Shown here: positions 53,962-63,990 of the stretch, piece after piece | Numbering within the stretch: the stretch's first letter is position 1 | Layout: the number at the start of each line of letters is the position of its first letter | DNA from: Brevundimonas fontaquae | GTDB lineage: Bacteria; Pseudomonadota; Alphaproteobacteria; Caulobacterales; Caulobacteraceae | DNA: 64,000 bases | Direction: 5' to 3' | Assembly (NCBI RefSeq): GCF_017086445.1 | Contig: NZ_CP070968.1 | Location: 434,001 to 498,000, forward strand | Program-made: the position numbers and the translations under genes | The notes under the pieces: model-generated | What the model was told of the DNA's origin: nothing | The model's input: the letters and a program-made list of their open reading frames with translations, nothing else | Databases searched by the model: none

Positions 53962-54636
53962 ATGGCCGTTACCCCTCTGATCTGCCCGTCGATCCTCGCC
54001 AGCGATTTTGCGCGGCTGGGTGAAGAAGTCCGCGCGCTTGAGGCGGCGGGCGCCGACTGGATCCACGTCGACGTGATGGACGGGCATTTCGTGCCAAACA
54101 TCACGCTTGGCCCCGACATCGTGAAGGCGATCCGACCGCACACGACCCTGCCGTTCGACGTGCACCTGATGGTCGCGCCGGTGGATCCGTGGCTGGAGGC
54201 GTTCCGCGAGGCGGGCGCCGACGTCCTGACCGTTCACCCTGAAAGCGGTCCGCACCTGCACCGCACCCTGGGTCGCATTCGTCAGTTGGGCGCCAAGGCT
54301 GGCATCGTGTTCAATCCGGCGACGCCGCTGTCGATCCTGGAAGAGGTGGTCGATCTGGTCGATCTGGTGCTGATCATGTCGGTCAATCCGGGCTTTGGCG
54401 GTCAGAAGTTCATCGACAGTTCGCTGAAGAAGATCGCGGGCGCGCGGGCCATTCTCGACCGCGCCGGTTCGTCGGCTCACCTCCAGGTGGACGGCGGCGT
54501 GACCTCCGCCAACGCCGCAGCCTGCGTCGCCGCCGGCGCCGATGCGCTGGTCGCCGGCTCGTTCGTGCTCAAGGGCGATTACGCGGCCAATATCGCCGCC
54601 CTGAAAGCCGCGCCGGCTGGTCCGAGCCTCTCGTGA
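53962..54636 (+). CDS. rpe: Ribulose-phosphate 3-epimerase
   Basis: 224 residues from the ATG giving MAVTPLICPSILASDFARLG, with CGGAAGG upstream. TIM-barrel landmarks: DWIHVDVMDGHFVPNITLGP (metal ligands His and Asp), FDVHLMV, LIMSVNPGFGGQKFI and LQVDGGVT near the C-terminus. It interconverts ribulose-5-phosphate and xylulose-5-phosphate in the pentose phosphate pathway. The stop overlaps the heparinase start as GTGA. Confidence 0.97.
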   Translation: MAVTPLICPSILASDFARLGEEVRALEAAGADWIHVDVMDGHFVPNITLGPDIVKAIRPHTTLPFDVHLMVAPVDPWLEAFREAGADVLTVHPESGPHLHRTLGRIRQLGAKAGIVFNPATPLSILEEVVDLVDLVLIMSVNPGFGGQKFIDSSLKKIAGARAILDRAGSSAHLQVDGGVTSANAAACVAAGADALVAGSFVLKGDYAANIAALKAAPAGPSLS

Positions 54637-56480
54637 GCCCGCTCGGCCCCTTCGCCCCGCGGGGGCAGGAAACGACGCTGGACGTCGCCTCGGGTCAGAT
54701 CCCCGGCCTGCCTGGCGCCCCGGTGCGCACGCCGGTGCGGTCGGGCGACACGATCGCAGGCCCGGGCCTGTGGCCCGCCATCGCCGGACGGTTGGCGACG
54801 CGGCAGCTGTGGATCGAGCTTTACGGCCTGCCCGGCTACGGCCTGACGCTGGGGGCGCCGCTGGTTGGGGGCAAGGTGACGGCGTTCGCCGCCACGCCGC
54901 GCGATTTCCGCCCTCATGATCCGGCGCCGGGGCGCAATGTCCTGGCCGGGCGTTTCATGTTGGCGGGCGCCTCGATGGAGGTCGAACCGCCGTCCGATCC
55001 GTGGAACCGGCCCAGTCCCTCGCGGCCATTCGCGGTCGAGCTTCACGCCTTCGCCTGGTTGCCGGGCCTGATGGCACAAGGCGACCGTGGCGCGCGCGAG
55101 GCGCTGCGTCTGACCTTGGCCTGGGCCGACGCCTTTGCACGGTGGTCGCCCTTCGCGTGGGGACCGGAAATCCTGGCCCGGCGGGTCGTCAATCTGGCGT
55201 GCGGCGCACGGCGGATGGGCGCCGTCGCGACCGAGGCCGAGCGGCTGAAACTGGCCGATAGTCTGGCGCGCCAGACCCGACAGCTGCTGCGTCCGCCCGG
55301 CGGTCTGGCCAGCCGGGCCGAGCGGTTGACGGCGGCGGCCATCGGCGGCTGCGTGCTGGCCGGGGCGCCAGGGCAGACCTTGCGCCGCCGCGCGTTGTCG
55401 CGTCTGGACGGCGCCCTGAAGACCACGGTGCAGGCCGATGGCGGACACGCCTCGCGCAGTCCCGAGGCGGGGCTTGAGCTGCTGCTTGACCTGTTGACAC
55501 TGGACGACGCCCTGTCGCAACTGTCCGAACCGACGCCGGAGAGCATCTCGGCCGCGATCGCCCGGCTGACGCAGGGCCTGCGCCCGCTGACCTTGCCCGA
55601 TGGTCGTTTGGCCAGCTTCCAGGGCGGCGGTCCCTCCACCATTGAACGCGTCGCGGCCGCCCGCGCCCACGACGACGAAGCGATGGCCAGGAGCGACGAC
55701 ACGCCTCCAGCGATCGGTTCGGTCGCCGGCCTGACGCGCATCGTCAGCCCCCTGCTCACCATCATCGCCGACACCGCCCCGCCGGCGCGCGACGCCTGGG
55801 GGGCGGCCGCCTGCGCCCAGCCGCTGACGCTGGAGATCGCCTGCGGCAAGGATCGTCTGGTGACCGGCTCGGGGTGGACGCCGGCCTCGACCGACCGCCA
55901 GGCCCTGCGGCTGACGCCGGCCCATTCGACCCTGACCTTGGGCGAGCGATCGCTGAACGAACCGCTGGGCGGCTGGAAGGGTGAGCTCTTGGGCCCGCGC
56001 CTGGTCGGACCGCCGATCCATGTGACCACCGACCTGCGCGACGGCGACGGCGCCGTCTGGCTGGAGATGGAACACGACGGCTGGAATGAGTTGTTCGGCC
56101 TGAACCATCAGCGCCGGCTTTATCTGGACCAGCGCTTGGACGAGTTGCGGGCCGAAGAGAAGCTTTTCCCCACGCCAGGCCGCAAGGAGATGGTGCGCCA
56201 GATTGCGGCCCCCTACGCCATCCGCTTCCATCTGGAGCCGGGAGTGCAGGCCTCTCTGGCGCGCGACCGGCGGTCGATCCTGCTGCGCGGCGCCTCGGGC
56301 CGGGGCTGGTGGTTCAGGACCGACGGACCGGACGTGGCCATCGAGCCCAGCGTCCATATCGACGCCGGCCTGACCCGCCGCTCCCTTCAGATCGTGGTGC
56401 GCGGCTCGGCCCGCACCGACAGCGAGACCAAGATTCGCTGGAAGCTGAGCCCGGCTGGCGCAAGCGGCGAACCGGGCTGA
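54633..56480 (+). CDS. Heparinase II/III family protein
   Basis: 615 residues, GTG start overlapping the rpe stop. The N-terminal half is an alpha-helical toroid-type domain (GPGLWPAIAGRLATRQLWIELYGLPGYG, LLRPPGGLASRAERLTAAAIG). The C-terminal half from about 400 has the heparinase II/III beta-sandwich character, with VHVTTDLRDGDGAVWLEMEHDGWNELFGLNHQRRLYLD. No signal peptide is evident, so it may act in the cytoplasm, unlike secreted lyases. The family cleaves acidic polysaccharides, but the natural substrate in this conserved rsmB/purH neighbourhood is unknown. Confidence 0.85.
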   Translation: MSPLGPFAPRGQETTLDVASGQIPGLPGAPVRTPVRSGDTIAGPGLWPAIAGRLATRQLWIELYGLPGYGLTLGAPLVGGKVTAFAATPRDFRPHDPAPGRNVLAGRFMLAGASMEVEPPSDPWNRPSPSRPFAVELHAFAWLPGLMAQGDRGAREALRLTLAWADAFARWSPFAWGPEILARRVVNLACGARRMGAVATEAERLKLADSLARQTRQLLRPPGGLASRAERLTAAAIGGCVLAGAPGQTLRRRALSRLDGALKTTVQADGGHASRSPEAGLELLLDLLTLDDALSQLSEPTPESISAAIARLTQGLRPLTLPDGRLASFQGGGPSTIERVAAARAHDDEAMARSDDTPPAIGSVAGLTRIVSPLLTIIADTAPPARDAWGAAACAQPLTLEIACGKDRLVTGSGWTPASTDRQALRLTPAHSTLTLGERSLNEPLGGWKGELLGPRLVGPPIHVTTDLRDGDGAVWLEMEHDGWNELFGLNHQRRLYLDQRLDELRAEEKLFPTPGRKEMVRQIAAPYAIRFHLEPGVQASLARDRRSILLRGASGRGWWFRTDGPDVAIEPSVHIDAGLTRRSLQIVVRGSARTDSETKIRWKLSPAGASGEPG

Positions 56481-57112
56481 TGTCGCGCCGTAAGGTCAAT
56501 CTCGTCGATCTTATTGCGGTGCGGCCGATTGTGAATCCCACCCGGATCACCTCATTCAAACTGGTCGGCGATGTGGCGAGCTTCGCCCTTCAAGGCGCGT
56601 CGTGGTGGGGCGAGAATCAAGCGAACATCAACGGCAAGATCGAGTTTCGCTTCGAGGGTGTGACCTCCGGTTCGATCGACCTTTGGGCGCTTTCCGACCC
56701 CGAGTGGGACGAGGCGCTAGACACGTTCCATATGGAGCGTACATCGGACCTCCCTTGGGCCCAGCCGTCAACTGTTTCGATCTTTTGTAATGGATCGATC
56801 CCACGACCGCTGGACGTTTATACTTGCGTTCAGAACTATCTTCTCGACGTCAAAGCGTTGCGCTCGCCTTCGGACATTTTGAATGGCGGCGACAGGCTGT
56901 CGTGGTTTCTGGAAGTGGCTCGTTCGCCTGTGCACCAACTGGCCGTAGCGCCGCCAGCTATTGCCGACTTGATCATCGGCGAACTAAACGATCAGGGCGT
57001 GCCGCACACTGTAACTTTCCCTCCGGGTAGTGGGATTGCGCCGATCTTAGTCCGTATCGGTGATCACGGCTTTTTCTGCGAGCGGGCGACGGCTGAATTC
57101 GATCCAGACTGA
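56480..57112 (+). CDS. Unknown protein between the heparinase-like gene and purH
   Basis: 210 residues, starting at the ATG fused to the previous stop (TGATG). I do not recognise it. No signal peptide or membrane segment; a mixed alpha/beta content is suggested by stretches such as INGKIEFRFEGVTSGSIDLW and LAVAPPAIADLIIGELNDQG. Base composition and codon use are noticeably less GC-rich than both neighbours, which suggests later insertion into the conserved rpe-heparinase-purH neighbourhood. Two cysteines lie near the middle (IFCNGS, VYTCVQN). Translation coupling to the heparinase gene suggests it is expressed. Confidence 0.65.
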   Translation: MSRRKVNLVDLIAVRPIVNPTRITSFKLVGDVASFALQGASWWGENQANINGKIEFRFEGVTSGSIDLWALSDPEWDEALDTFHMERTSDLPWAQPSTVSIFCNGSIPRPLDVYTCVQNYLLDVKALRSPSDILNGGDRLSWFLEVARSPVHQLAVAPPAIADLIIGELNDQGVPHTVTFPPGSGIAPILVRIGDHGFFCERATAEFDPD

Positions 57113-57210
57113 CGAATTGCGCCGCCCCAAACTGTCTCGCAAAAGCTGACGCAGCGTGTCGATGGTGCTAGATGGCGCGCCATCCTCCCCTGCCATCACG
57201 GACGCCGCCC

Positions 57211-58815
57211 ATGCCCGCCGCTCCCGACTTTCCGCCCGCCCCTGACCGGGTCAAGCCGCAACGCGCCCTGATCTCTCTGTCCGACAAGGCCGGGCTGGAG
57301 GACGCGGCGCGCACCCTGCACGATCTGGGCGTCGAACTGGTCTCGACCGGCGGTACGCGCGCGGCGATCGAGAAGCTGGGTCTTCCGGTCAAGGACGTGG
57401 CCGATCTGACGGGCTTCCCCGAGATGATGGACGGCCGGGTCAAGACCCTGCACCCCATCGTTCACGGCGGCCTTTTGGGCGTGCGTGACGCCGCCGACCA
57501 TGCCCAGGCCATGACGGACCACGGCATCGGCGCCATCGATATCGTCTGGATCGACCTTTATCCGTTCGAGAGCACCGTCGCGGCGGGCGGCGCGTTCGAG
57601 GCGGCGGTCGAGAATATCGACATCGGCGGCCCGGCCATGATCCGCTCGGGCTCCAAGAACCACGGCTATGTCACCGTCGCCGTCGACGGCGAGAGCATCG
57701 GCCTGATCCTTGAGGCGCTGAAGGCCGAAGGCTCGACCGATCTGGCCCTGCGCAAACGCCTGGCCGCCCGCGCCTTCGCCCGCACCGCCGCCTATGACGC
57801 CGCTGTCTCCGGCTGGTTCGCCGGTCAAATCGAGGATGCCGCGCCGGCCCGCAAGTCCATCGCGGGCGCCCTGGCCCAGACCCTACGCTATGGCGAGAAC
57901 CCGCATCAAACGGGCGCCTTCTACCGCACCGGCGAGCGCCGTCCGGGCGTGGCCTATGCCGAACAGGTCCAGGGCAAGGAACTGGGGTACAACAATATCG
58001 CCGACGCCGACGCCGCCTATGAGTTGGTCGCCGAGTTCGAACAGCCTGCCGTGGTCATCGTCAAACACGCCAACCCGTGCGGCGTGGCCGTGGGAGGTGA
58101 TCTGTCCGAAGCCTACGCCCGCGCGCTGGAATGCGACGCCGTCTCGGCCTTCGGCGGCGTGATCGCGGTCAACCGTCCGCTTACGGCTGAGGACGCTCGC
58201 GCCATCACCGGCATCTTCACCGAGGTCGTCATCGCCCCTGGGGCCGACGACGAAGCCAAGGCCGTCTTCGCCGCCAAGAAGAATCTGCGGCTGCTGATCA
58301 CCGACGGCCTGCCCGACCCCCACGGCGCGGGAGAGGTATTCCGGTCGGTCGCCGGCGGCTTCCTGGTCCAGAGCCGCGACCGGTCGCTGATCAAGCCGTC
58401 GGACCTGAAGATTGTCACCAAGCGCCAGCCGACCCCGACCGAGATCCAGGACATGCTGTTCGCCTTCACCGTGGCCAAACACGTCAAGTCCAACGCCATC
58501 GTCTATGCCAAGGACGGCCAGACCGCCGGCATCGGCGCCGGCCAGATGAACCGTCGCGACAGCGCCCGCATCGCCGCCATCCGCGCCAAGGAGGCGGGTG
58601 AAGCCAAGGGGCTGACGCAGTCGCTGGCCGAGGGGTCGGCCTGCGCCTCGGAAGCCTTTTTCCCCTTCGCCGACGGCCTCCTGGAAGCGGTCGCGGCCGG
58701 GGCCACGGCGGTGATCCAGCCGGGCGGCTCCATGCGCGACGCCGAAGTCATCGCCGCCGCCGACGAGAAGGGGATCGCCATGGCCTTCACCGGCGTTCGG
58801 GTCTTCCGGCACTGA
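57211..58815 (+). CDS. purH: Bifunctional AICAR formyltransferase / IMP cyclohydrolase
   Basis: 534 residues from the ATG giving [14 protein letters not shown]; an upstream ATG adds 13 Pro-rich residues without similarity. The N-terminal MGS-like IMP cyclohydrolase domain ([49 protein letters not shown]). The C-terminal formyltransferase domain begins near residue 200 with [27 protein letters not shown], the [11 protein letters not shown] catalytic segment and [18 protein letters not shown]. It performs the last two steps of IMP synthesis. A palindromic hairpin follows the stop. Confidence 0.97.
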   Translation: MPAAPDFPPAPDRVKPQRALISLSDKAGLEDAARTLHDLGVELVSTGGTRAAIEKLGLPVKDVADLTGFPEMMDGRVKTLHPIVHGGLLGVRDAADHAQAMTDHGIGAIDIVWIDLYPFESTVAAGGAFEAAVENIDIGGPAMIRSGSKNHGYVTVAVDGESIGLILEALKAEGSTDLALRKRLAARAFARTAAYDAAVSGWFAGQIEDAAPARKSIAGALAQTLRYGENPHQTGAFYRTGERRPGVAYAEQVQGKELGYNNIADADAAYELVAEFEQPAVVIVKHANPCGVAVGGDLSEAYARALECDAVSAFGGVIAVNRPLTAEDARAITGIFTEVVIAPGADDEAKAVFAAKKNLRLLITDGLPDPHGAGEVFRSVAGGFLVQSRDRSLIKPSDLKIVTKRQPTPTEIQDMLFAFTVAKHVKSNAIVYAKDGQTAGIGAGQMNRRDSARIAAIRAKEAGEAKGLTQSLAEGSACASEAFFPFADGLLEAVAAGATAVIQPGGSMRDAEVIAAADEKGIAMAFTGVRVFRH

Positions 58816-58826
58816 TGCTGGAAAGA

Positions 58827-58872
58827 AAGGCGCTAACGCTCGACGCGCGGCGTCTCGCTGCTTGAGCGCCCT
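58827..58872 (+). repeat. Nested palindrome after purH, possible terminator (repeat copy D)
   Basis: Outer arms GGCGCT at 58829-58834 and AGCGCC at 58865-58870, inner GACGC-GCG-GCGTC at 58842-58854. The right half, CTCGCTGCTTGAGCGCC, resembles the end of the repeats at 6951, 7951 and 30483. A CTTCTTCCCGTTTT tail follows, so it may terminate purH. Confidence 0.5.
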
Positions 58873-58960
58873 TCTTCCCGTTTTAAATCGCGCCTTAACG
58901 TGACTGGACGGCTGTCTTCGGCCGTGATGCTCTGACGCCTTTACTGCGTTGGAGCGTCCC

Positions 58961-59860
58961 ATGACCGTGCTGATCCGCCCCGAAGGCCAGACCGCCGATG
59001 ACCTCAAGCTGAGCCGTCGAACTCTGGGCGCCTTGGGGGGCTTGCTGTTTTCCGGCTATGCGGTCGCGGCCCTGGCCAAGGAAGCCAAGCCCATCACGAC
59101 CGACGCCGAAGGCCTGTCCACCGAGACCGTGACCTATGCCGCGCCGGACGGGTTCCAGCTTCCGGCCTATGTCGCCCGGCCGGCGGGCGACGGGCCTTTT
59201 CCGGTGGTCGTGGTGGTCTCCGAGATCTTCGGCGTCCACGAATATATCCGCGACATTTGCCGCCGTTTGGCCAAGCAGGGATACGCCGCCATTGCGCCGG
59301 CCTTCTTCGTCCGAGTCGAGGATCCCGCGCCGCTGTCGGACATGCAGCGGATCATGCAGATCGTCGGGGCGGCGAACTATGAGCAGGTGATGGGCGACCT
59401 GTCGGCGACGCTGGAATGGGCCAGCCAGCAGTCGTGGTCCAGGGACGGCAAGGTCGGCATCACTGGCTACTGCTGGGGCGGCAAGGTGGTGTGGCAGGCG
59501 GCGGCCCGCTTCGCCGCCATCGGCGCAGGCGTGGCCTGGTACGGCCGCTTGGCGCCCGCCGCAGACGCCACGCCGGTTCAGATCTCATCGGGCCAACCCT
59601 GGCCGGTCGACATCGCCGACGATCTCAAGGCGCCGATGCTCGGCCTGTACGGCGGCAAGGATCAGGGCATCCCGTTGGCCAGCGTCGAACGGATGCGCGA
59701 GGCCCTTGGGCGCGCCGGCCAGACCGGAAGCCAGATCGTCGTCTATCCTGACGCCCAGCACGGCTTCCACGCCGACTATCGCGCCAGCTACTCGGAAGCG
59801 GACGCCAAGGACGGCTGGTCCAAGCTGCTGGAGACGTTCGATAAAGCGTTACAGAATTAG
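58961..59860 (+). CDS. Dienelactone-hydrolase-family alpha/beta hydrolase, possibly exported
   Basis: 299 residues from the ATG giving [32 protein letters not shown]; the SRRTLGAL stretch followed by a hydrophobic segment looks Tat-like, so export is possible. Catalytic triad: Cys171 in GYCWGG, Asp234 in GGKDQGIP, His267 in QHGFHAD. The Cys nucleophile and [17 protein letters not shown] segment are typical of dienelactone hydrolases. Substrate unknown; no linked aromatic-degradation genes appear, so a general esterase role is equally likely. Confidence 0.9.
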   Translation: MTVLIRPEGQTADDLKLSRRTLGALGGLLFSGYAVAALAKEAKPITTDAEGLSTETVTYAAPDGFQLPAYVARPAGDGPFPVVVVVSEIFGVHEYIRDICRRLAKQGYAAIAPAFFVRVEDPAPLSDMQRIMQIVGAANYEQVMGDLSATLEWASQQSWSRDGKVGITGYCWGGKVVWQAAARFAAIGAGVAWYGRLAPAADATPVQISSGQPWPVDIADDLKAPMLGLYGGKDQGIPLASVERMREALGRAGQTGSQIVVYPDAQHGFHADYRASYSEADAKDGWSKLLETFDKALQN

Positions 59861-59914
59861 GACGTTAATGGTGCGAAGGCTGCGGGAAGCAGCCTCGAGT
59901 ATGGGAGGGTAGGC

Positions 59915-62173
59915 GTGAACGGATTGAAGCTTCGCGGAGCGGTGGTCCTGGGTCTGGGGCTGCTGTTTTTACCGCTGGCCGGTTGCGGCGGCGGTGGTGG
60001 AGGCGGCGGCGGCACAATCACGCCTCCCGTTCCCCCGCCCTCCCCGCCCCCGCCTCCGCCCCCACCACCACCGCCTCCGCCTCCTTCGGTCACGTCGAGC
60101 GAGTATCTGCGGAACTACGGCCTGGCCAATATGAAGGTCCAATCCGCCTGGCAGGCCGGGGCGACCGGAGCCGGCGTCACCGTCGCCGTCGTCGACTCCG
60201 GCATCGCCAACACCCTGCCCGAGTTGGAGGGGCGTATTTCCAGCGCGTCGACCGACGTGGTTGTGGGACGCAACACACCCTATGTGGCGTCAAGCAGCCA
60301 CGGCACGCGGGTGTCGGGCGTGATCGCGTCGAACTTCAACGGGTTTGGTACGATCGGGGTGGCGTACAATTCGACCATCCTGTCGATCCGCACCGACATC
60401 TCCGACTGCACGGACAAGAACACGGACGTCTGTTTCAGCAGTTCGGATCTGGTGCGCGCGCTGGACTACGCCGTCGCCAATGGCGTCAAGATCATCAACA
60501 TGTCGCTGGGCGGCGATGGGCGGCTGGGCTCGGCATTCGAGGCGGCGCTGCTGCGCGCGGTCAATTCGGGAGCCGTGATCGTGGCTTCGTCGGGCAATGA
60601 CGGAAACGCCAATCCGGGCTGGCCCGCGCGTTACGCTATCGACCCCCGGTTCGCCGGCAGCGTCATCGCGGTCGGATCGCACGGCGCGACAGATGCGATG
60701 TCCAGCTTCTCGAACCGGGCAGGGGATACGGCTGTCGGCTATATCTCGGCCCCAGGCGAAAAAGTAGTCACCGGCTGTGAAGGCACGTCGTGCAGGGAGG
60801 TCAGCGGCACGTCCTTCTCGGCCCCGCATGTGTCCGGTGCGCTCGCTTTGCTGATGCAGGCCTTCCCCAATCTGACGGCGCGCGCGGCGCTGGATATCTT
60901 GCTGACGACCGCACGCGACGGCGGGGATCCCGGCACGGACATCGTTTATGGGCGCGGTCTGCTGGACATGGCCGGCGCGTTCAGACCGGTCGGAACGACC
61001 TCGACGCCGATGGCGGACGGAAGCTCCATCGTCAGCATCAGCGAACCGGGCAACTTCGTCGGCGCGGCGTTCGGGGACGCTTTCGGCCGACAGACGGCGC
61101 TGAACACGGTGCTCTACGACGCCTACGATCGGATGTTCGCCGTCCAACTGGGCGGCGCCTATCCGACTGCGCCGAGCCGATCCTATCAGGCGGCGCCGTT
61201 CGAGCAGAACACGACGGCGACAACCAGCCTGGCTCTGCCGGACGGCGGGCGGTTGAACCTGATCGCGGCCCAGCCCAGCGCGCGACCTGACCCGATCGCG
61301 CCTCGTCACGATCTGTATGATGCGCCCTGGATGGGGGATGAGCCGCGTCAGGAGGCGATGCTTGACGTCTCCACAGGCCGTATGAACTTTTCGGTCTGGC
61401 AAGGAAAGGGCGGGGCGACATCGCCGTTCAACGGTGCGGCGGGCGACGCTTTCGCCGCCCTGGCCCAGGCCGATCGCGCCGTCCGCGGATCCATGCGGTT
61501 CGGCCCGGTGACGGTCTCGGGCGAGAGCGGCGGCGGCGATCGCCGGATGCCGCTGCGTCGCGTGGAGCAGGACGCCTCAACCTATAGCCGCGCGGCGATC
61601 GGATGGCGCGGAGCGGAGGGCGGTGTGTCGTTCAGCGTCGGCGCTCTCGATGAACGTCTCGGGCCCTTGGGCGCCTTCCTGCCGGGCGGGTCTGACTTCG
61701 CCCTGCCATCACGGACCAGCTTCTATGCCCTGGGCGGCGATTGGACCCTACGGCCGGGCCTGCGCCTGATCGGGGAGGCGGGGATGGGGTCGACCCGGAT
61801 CGAGGGTCGGTTCCTGTCGATGGATCAGGCGGCGATCAGTTCGAACTGGCGGCTGGGCCTGCTGACGGGCTGTTCGATGATCTGCGACCGGATCAGCTTC
61901 ACCCTGGCTCAGCCGCTCAGGATCGAGCGCGGAACCTTCTCGGCCATGCTGGCGGACGTGCCGGTCGAATATTTCGATCCGCTGACCTATTCGCGCCGCA
62001 GCTTCTCGGCGACGCCCAGCGGCCGCCAGATCGACTTCATCGTCGGCGGCGAACGTCGGCTGTGGGATGGGTCCAGCATGACACTGCAAGCGGTCGCCAG
62101 CCGCGAGCCGCGCCATGTCGCAGAAGCGCCGCCGGAGTTCGCCTTGATCGGAGCCTGGCGGCGTCAGTTCTGA
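59915..62173 (+). CDS. Subtilisin-family (S8) peptidase lipoprotein with polyproline linker and barrel-like C-terminus
   Basis: 752 residues, GTG start with GGGAGGG ahead. Lipobox LAGC (Cys25), then a run of glycines, then about 25 prolines (60028-60083). Peptidase domain residues 80-360 with Asp94 (VDSGI), His129 (SSHGTRVSG) and Ser300 (GTSFSAPH). The C-terminal 350 residues lack known catalytic motifs and alternate polar and hydrophobic strands (FSVGALDERLG, FYALGGDWTLRPGLRLIGEAGM, final FALIGAWRRQF), resembling an autotransporter-like barrel. Such lipid-tethered subtilases are probably surface-exposed. Confidence 0.87.
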   Translation: MNGLKLRGAVVLGLGLLFLPLAGCGGGGGGGGGTITPPVPPPSPPPPPPPPPPPPPPSVTSSEYLRNYGLANMKVQSAWQAGATGAGVTVAVVDSGIANTLPELEGRISSASTDVVVGRNTPYVASSSHGTRVSGVIASNFNGFGTIGVAYNSTILSIRTDISDCTDKNTDVCFSSSDLVRALDYAVANGVKIINMSLGGDGRLGSAFEAALLRAVNSGAVIVASSGNDGNANPGWPARYAIDPRFAGSVIAVGSHGATDAMSSFSNRAGDTAVGYISAPGEKVVTGCEGTSCREVSGTSFSAPHVSGALALLMQAFPNLTARAALDILLTTARDGGDPGTDIVYGRGLLDMAGAFRPVGTTSTPMADGSSIVSISEPGNFVGAAFGDAFGRQTALNTVLYDAYDRMFAVQLGGAYPTAPSRSYQAAPFEQNTTATTSLALPDGGRLNLIAAQPSARPDPIAPRHDLYDAPWMGDEPRQEAMLDVSTGRMNFSVWQGKGGATSPFNGAAGDAFAALAQADRAVRGSMRFGPVTVSGESGGGDRRMPLRRVEQDASTYSRAAIGWRGAEGGVSFSVGALDERLGPLGAFLPGGSDFALPSRTSFYALGGDWTLRPGLRLIGEAGMGSTRIEGRFLSMDQAAISSNWRLGLLTGCSMICDRISFTLAQPLRIERGTFSAMLADVPVEYFDPLTYSRRSFSATPSGRQIDFIVGGERRLWDGSSMTLQAVASREPRHVAEAPPEFALIGAWRRQF
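60028..60083 (+). repeat. Polyproline-coding tract in the S8 peptidase gene
   Basis: Near-continuous CCC/CCT/CCA/CCG codons, preceded by a glycine-codon run (59985-60013). Comparable to the tract in the OmpA-family gene at 33108. Confidence 0.8.
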
Positions 62174-62197
62174 GCGACGCCGCCTGACGACTGCGGA

Positions 62198-62833
62198 TCA
62201 GGCCTTGCCGTCGAAGGTGTGAGTCTCGGCGGGGGGGGCGGCGCCATAGGGGTTCGGGGCTTGCGCTCCGGACCCCTTGGCGGCGACGACCACCATGGCG
62301 GGGCGGACGGTGCGGCCGAACAGTTCAAAACCGGACTGCATGGTCTGGATCACCGATCCGCCGGGCACGGTCTCGGACGGCTGTTCCATCATCGCCTGGT
62401 GCAGATGCGGGTTGAAGGTCTCGCCGGCCTCGGGCGCGACGCGCTTCAGGCCGTTGGCGTCGAAGGCTTGCAGCAGCGCCTTCTGCGTCAGCTCCAACCC
62501 GGTCACCAGACCAGCGGTCGCGCCCTCGGCGTCCTTGGGCGCAGCCATCAGGGCGCGTTCCAGATTGTCGGCGACGCTCAGCAGGTCCTTGGCGAAGCGC
62601 TGGATGGCGAAGGCGCGGGCGTCGTTCTGCTGCGTCTCCGAACGGCGCTTCAGATTCTCCATCTCGGCGGCGACGCGCAGGGCGCGGTCCTTCCATTCGT
62701 CACGCTCGGCGATCACGGCGTCCAGCGGCGCCAAATCGTCTGACGGATGGGCGTCCAGGCCGTGTTCGGCGTTGGTTTCGGCCATGTCGGCGTCCACGGC
62801 GTTTAGTTCGTCGTTAAGGGGCTTGTCGCTCAC
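62198..62833 (-). CDS. grpE: GrpE nucleotide-exchange factor of DnaK
   Basis: 211 residues, GTG start overlapping the hrcA stop (GTGA). A long helical N-terminus ([36 protein letters not shown]) leads into the conserved [16 protein letters not shown] and the beta-wing region with [45 protein letters not shown]. It releases ADP from DnaK. It is the second gene of an hrcA-grpE pair, the usual alphaproteobacterial layout. Confidence 0.96.
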   Translation of the reverse strand: MSDKPLNDELNAVDADMAETNAEHGLDAHPSDDLAPLDAVIAERDEWKDRALRVAAEMENLKRRSETQQNDARAFAIQRFAKDLLSVADNLERALMAAPKDAEGATAGLVTGLELTQKALLQAFDANGLKRVAPEAGETFNPHLHQAMMEQPSETVPGGSVIQTMQSGFELFGRTVRPAMVVVAAKGSGAQAPNPYGAAPPAETHTFDGKA

Positions 62834-63930
62834 TTGTCGTTCCCGTCCAGCATCCGGCCCAGCACCCGGGCGGTATAGTCCACCAACGGAATGACACGGG
62901 CGTAGTTCAGTCTTGCGGGGCCTATCACGCCGATGGCGCCCAGAACCCGCTGTCGGCCGCTCATATAGGGCGCCGCGATCACGGCGGAACCCGAAAGTGA
63001 AAACAACCGTGTCTCCGCGCCGATGAAAATGCGCACCCCCTGCGCCGCATCGACGCCGTCCAGCAGGCCGATCAGCTGTTCCTTCTGCTCCAGATCATCG
63101 AAAAGGACGCGGACTCGCTCCAGATCGGCCAGGCCTTCCCGGTCCTGAAGGAGGTTGGCGCGACCCCGCACGATCAGGGCGCGCTCGCGATCCTGCCCGC
63201 CGGACCAGGCGGCGAATCCGTCCTCGACCAGGCGAGCGGCGGTCTGGTCCAGTTCACGCCGTGCGATTTCCAGCTCTTGCGTCATCTCGCGCCGGGCGTC
63301 GGCGAAGGGGCGGCCGCGCAGGCGGGCGTTCAGGAAGTTGGAGGCCTCGACCAGGGTCGAAGGCGTGACGCCGGCCGACAGGGTCATGATGCGGTTTTCG
63401 ACCGTGCCGTCGTCAGCGACGATGACGGCCAGCGCCTGATCTCCGCCCAAGGCGACGAACTCGACATGTTTGACGCCGGAATCCCGCACCGGGCTTGAGA
63501 CGACGCCCGCGCCGCCGGCCAGGCCCGACAGCAGGTTCGAGGCCTCATCCAGCGCCGCCTCGAAGTTCCGGCCGCGCCCGGCGAGCCGCCCGTCGATCTC
63601 GCGACGCTCTTCCTTGGTCAGGTCGCCGACTTCTAGCAGGCCGTCGACGAACAGGCGCAGGCCCGCGTGGGTGGGGATGCGCCCGGCCGAGGTGTGGGGC
63701 GCCGCCAGCAGGCCTGCAAGGGTCAGATCCTGCATGGTGTTGCGGATCGAGGCAGGCGACAGGGCAATGCCGCCCAGCGACAGCGTCCGCGACCCGACCG
63801 GCTCGCCGGTCTCCAGATAGCTTTCCACGATGCGACGGAAGATGTCGCGCGCCCGCGCATCCAGCCCCGCCAGACCCACGAGGGACTGGCCGGCGTCGAA
63901 CGGCGGGTTTTTCGGGGCATACAGGCTCAC
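62830..63930 (-). CDS. hrcA: Heat-inducible transcription repressor HrcA
   Basis: 366 residues from GTG giving [17 protein letters not shown]; no ATG is suitably placed. N-terminal winged helix ([47 protein letters not shown], then [21 protein letters not shown]), GAF-like middle domain and C-terminal dimerisation part ending [22 protein letters not shown]. It represses chaperonin genes at CIRCE operators. No CIRCE sequence is visible in the short upstream stretch here. Confidence 0.96.
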   Translation of the reverse strand: MSLYAPKNPPFDAGQSLVGLAGLDARARDIFRRIVESYLETGEPVGSRTLSLGGIALSPASIRNTMQDLTLAGLLAAPHTSAGRIPTHAGLRLFVDGLLEVGDLTKEERREIDGRLAGRGRNFEAALDEASNLLSGLAGGAGVVSSPVRDSGVKHVEFVALGGDQALAVIVADDGTVENRIMTLSAGVTPSTLVEASNFLNARLRGRPFADARREMTQELEIARRELDQTAARLVEDGFAAWSGGQDRERALIVRGRANLLQDREGLADLERVRVLFDDLEQKEQLIGLLDGVDAAQGVRIFIGAETRLFSLSGSAVIAAPYMSGRQRVLGAIGVIGPARLNYARVIPLVDYTARVLGRMLDGNDK

Positions 63931-63990
63931 GGTTTCAGGATAAGCACCGCCGCCACAGCTTCCAAGGTCAGACTTCCAAGGATCCCTCCC

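Noticed and set aside
63931..63990. CIRCE operator upstream of hrcA
   Set aside because: No TTAGCACTC-N9-GAGTGCTAA pattern is visible in the short divergent region.
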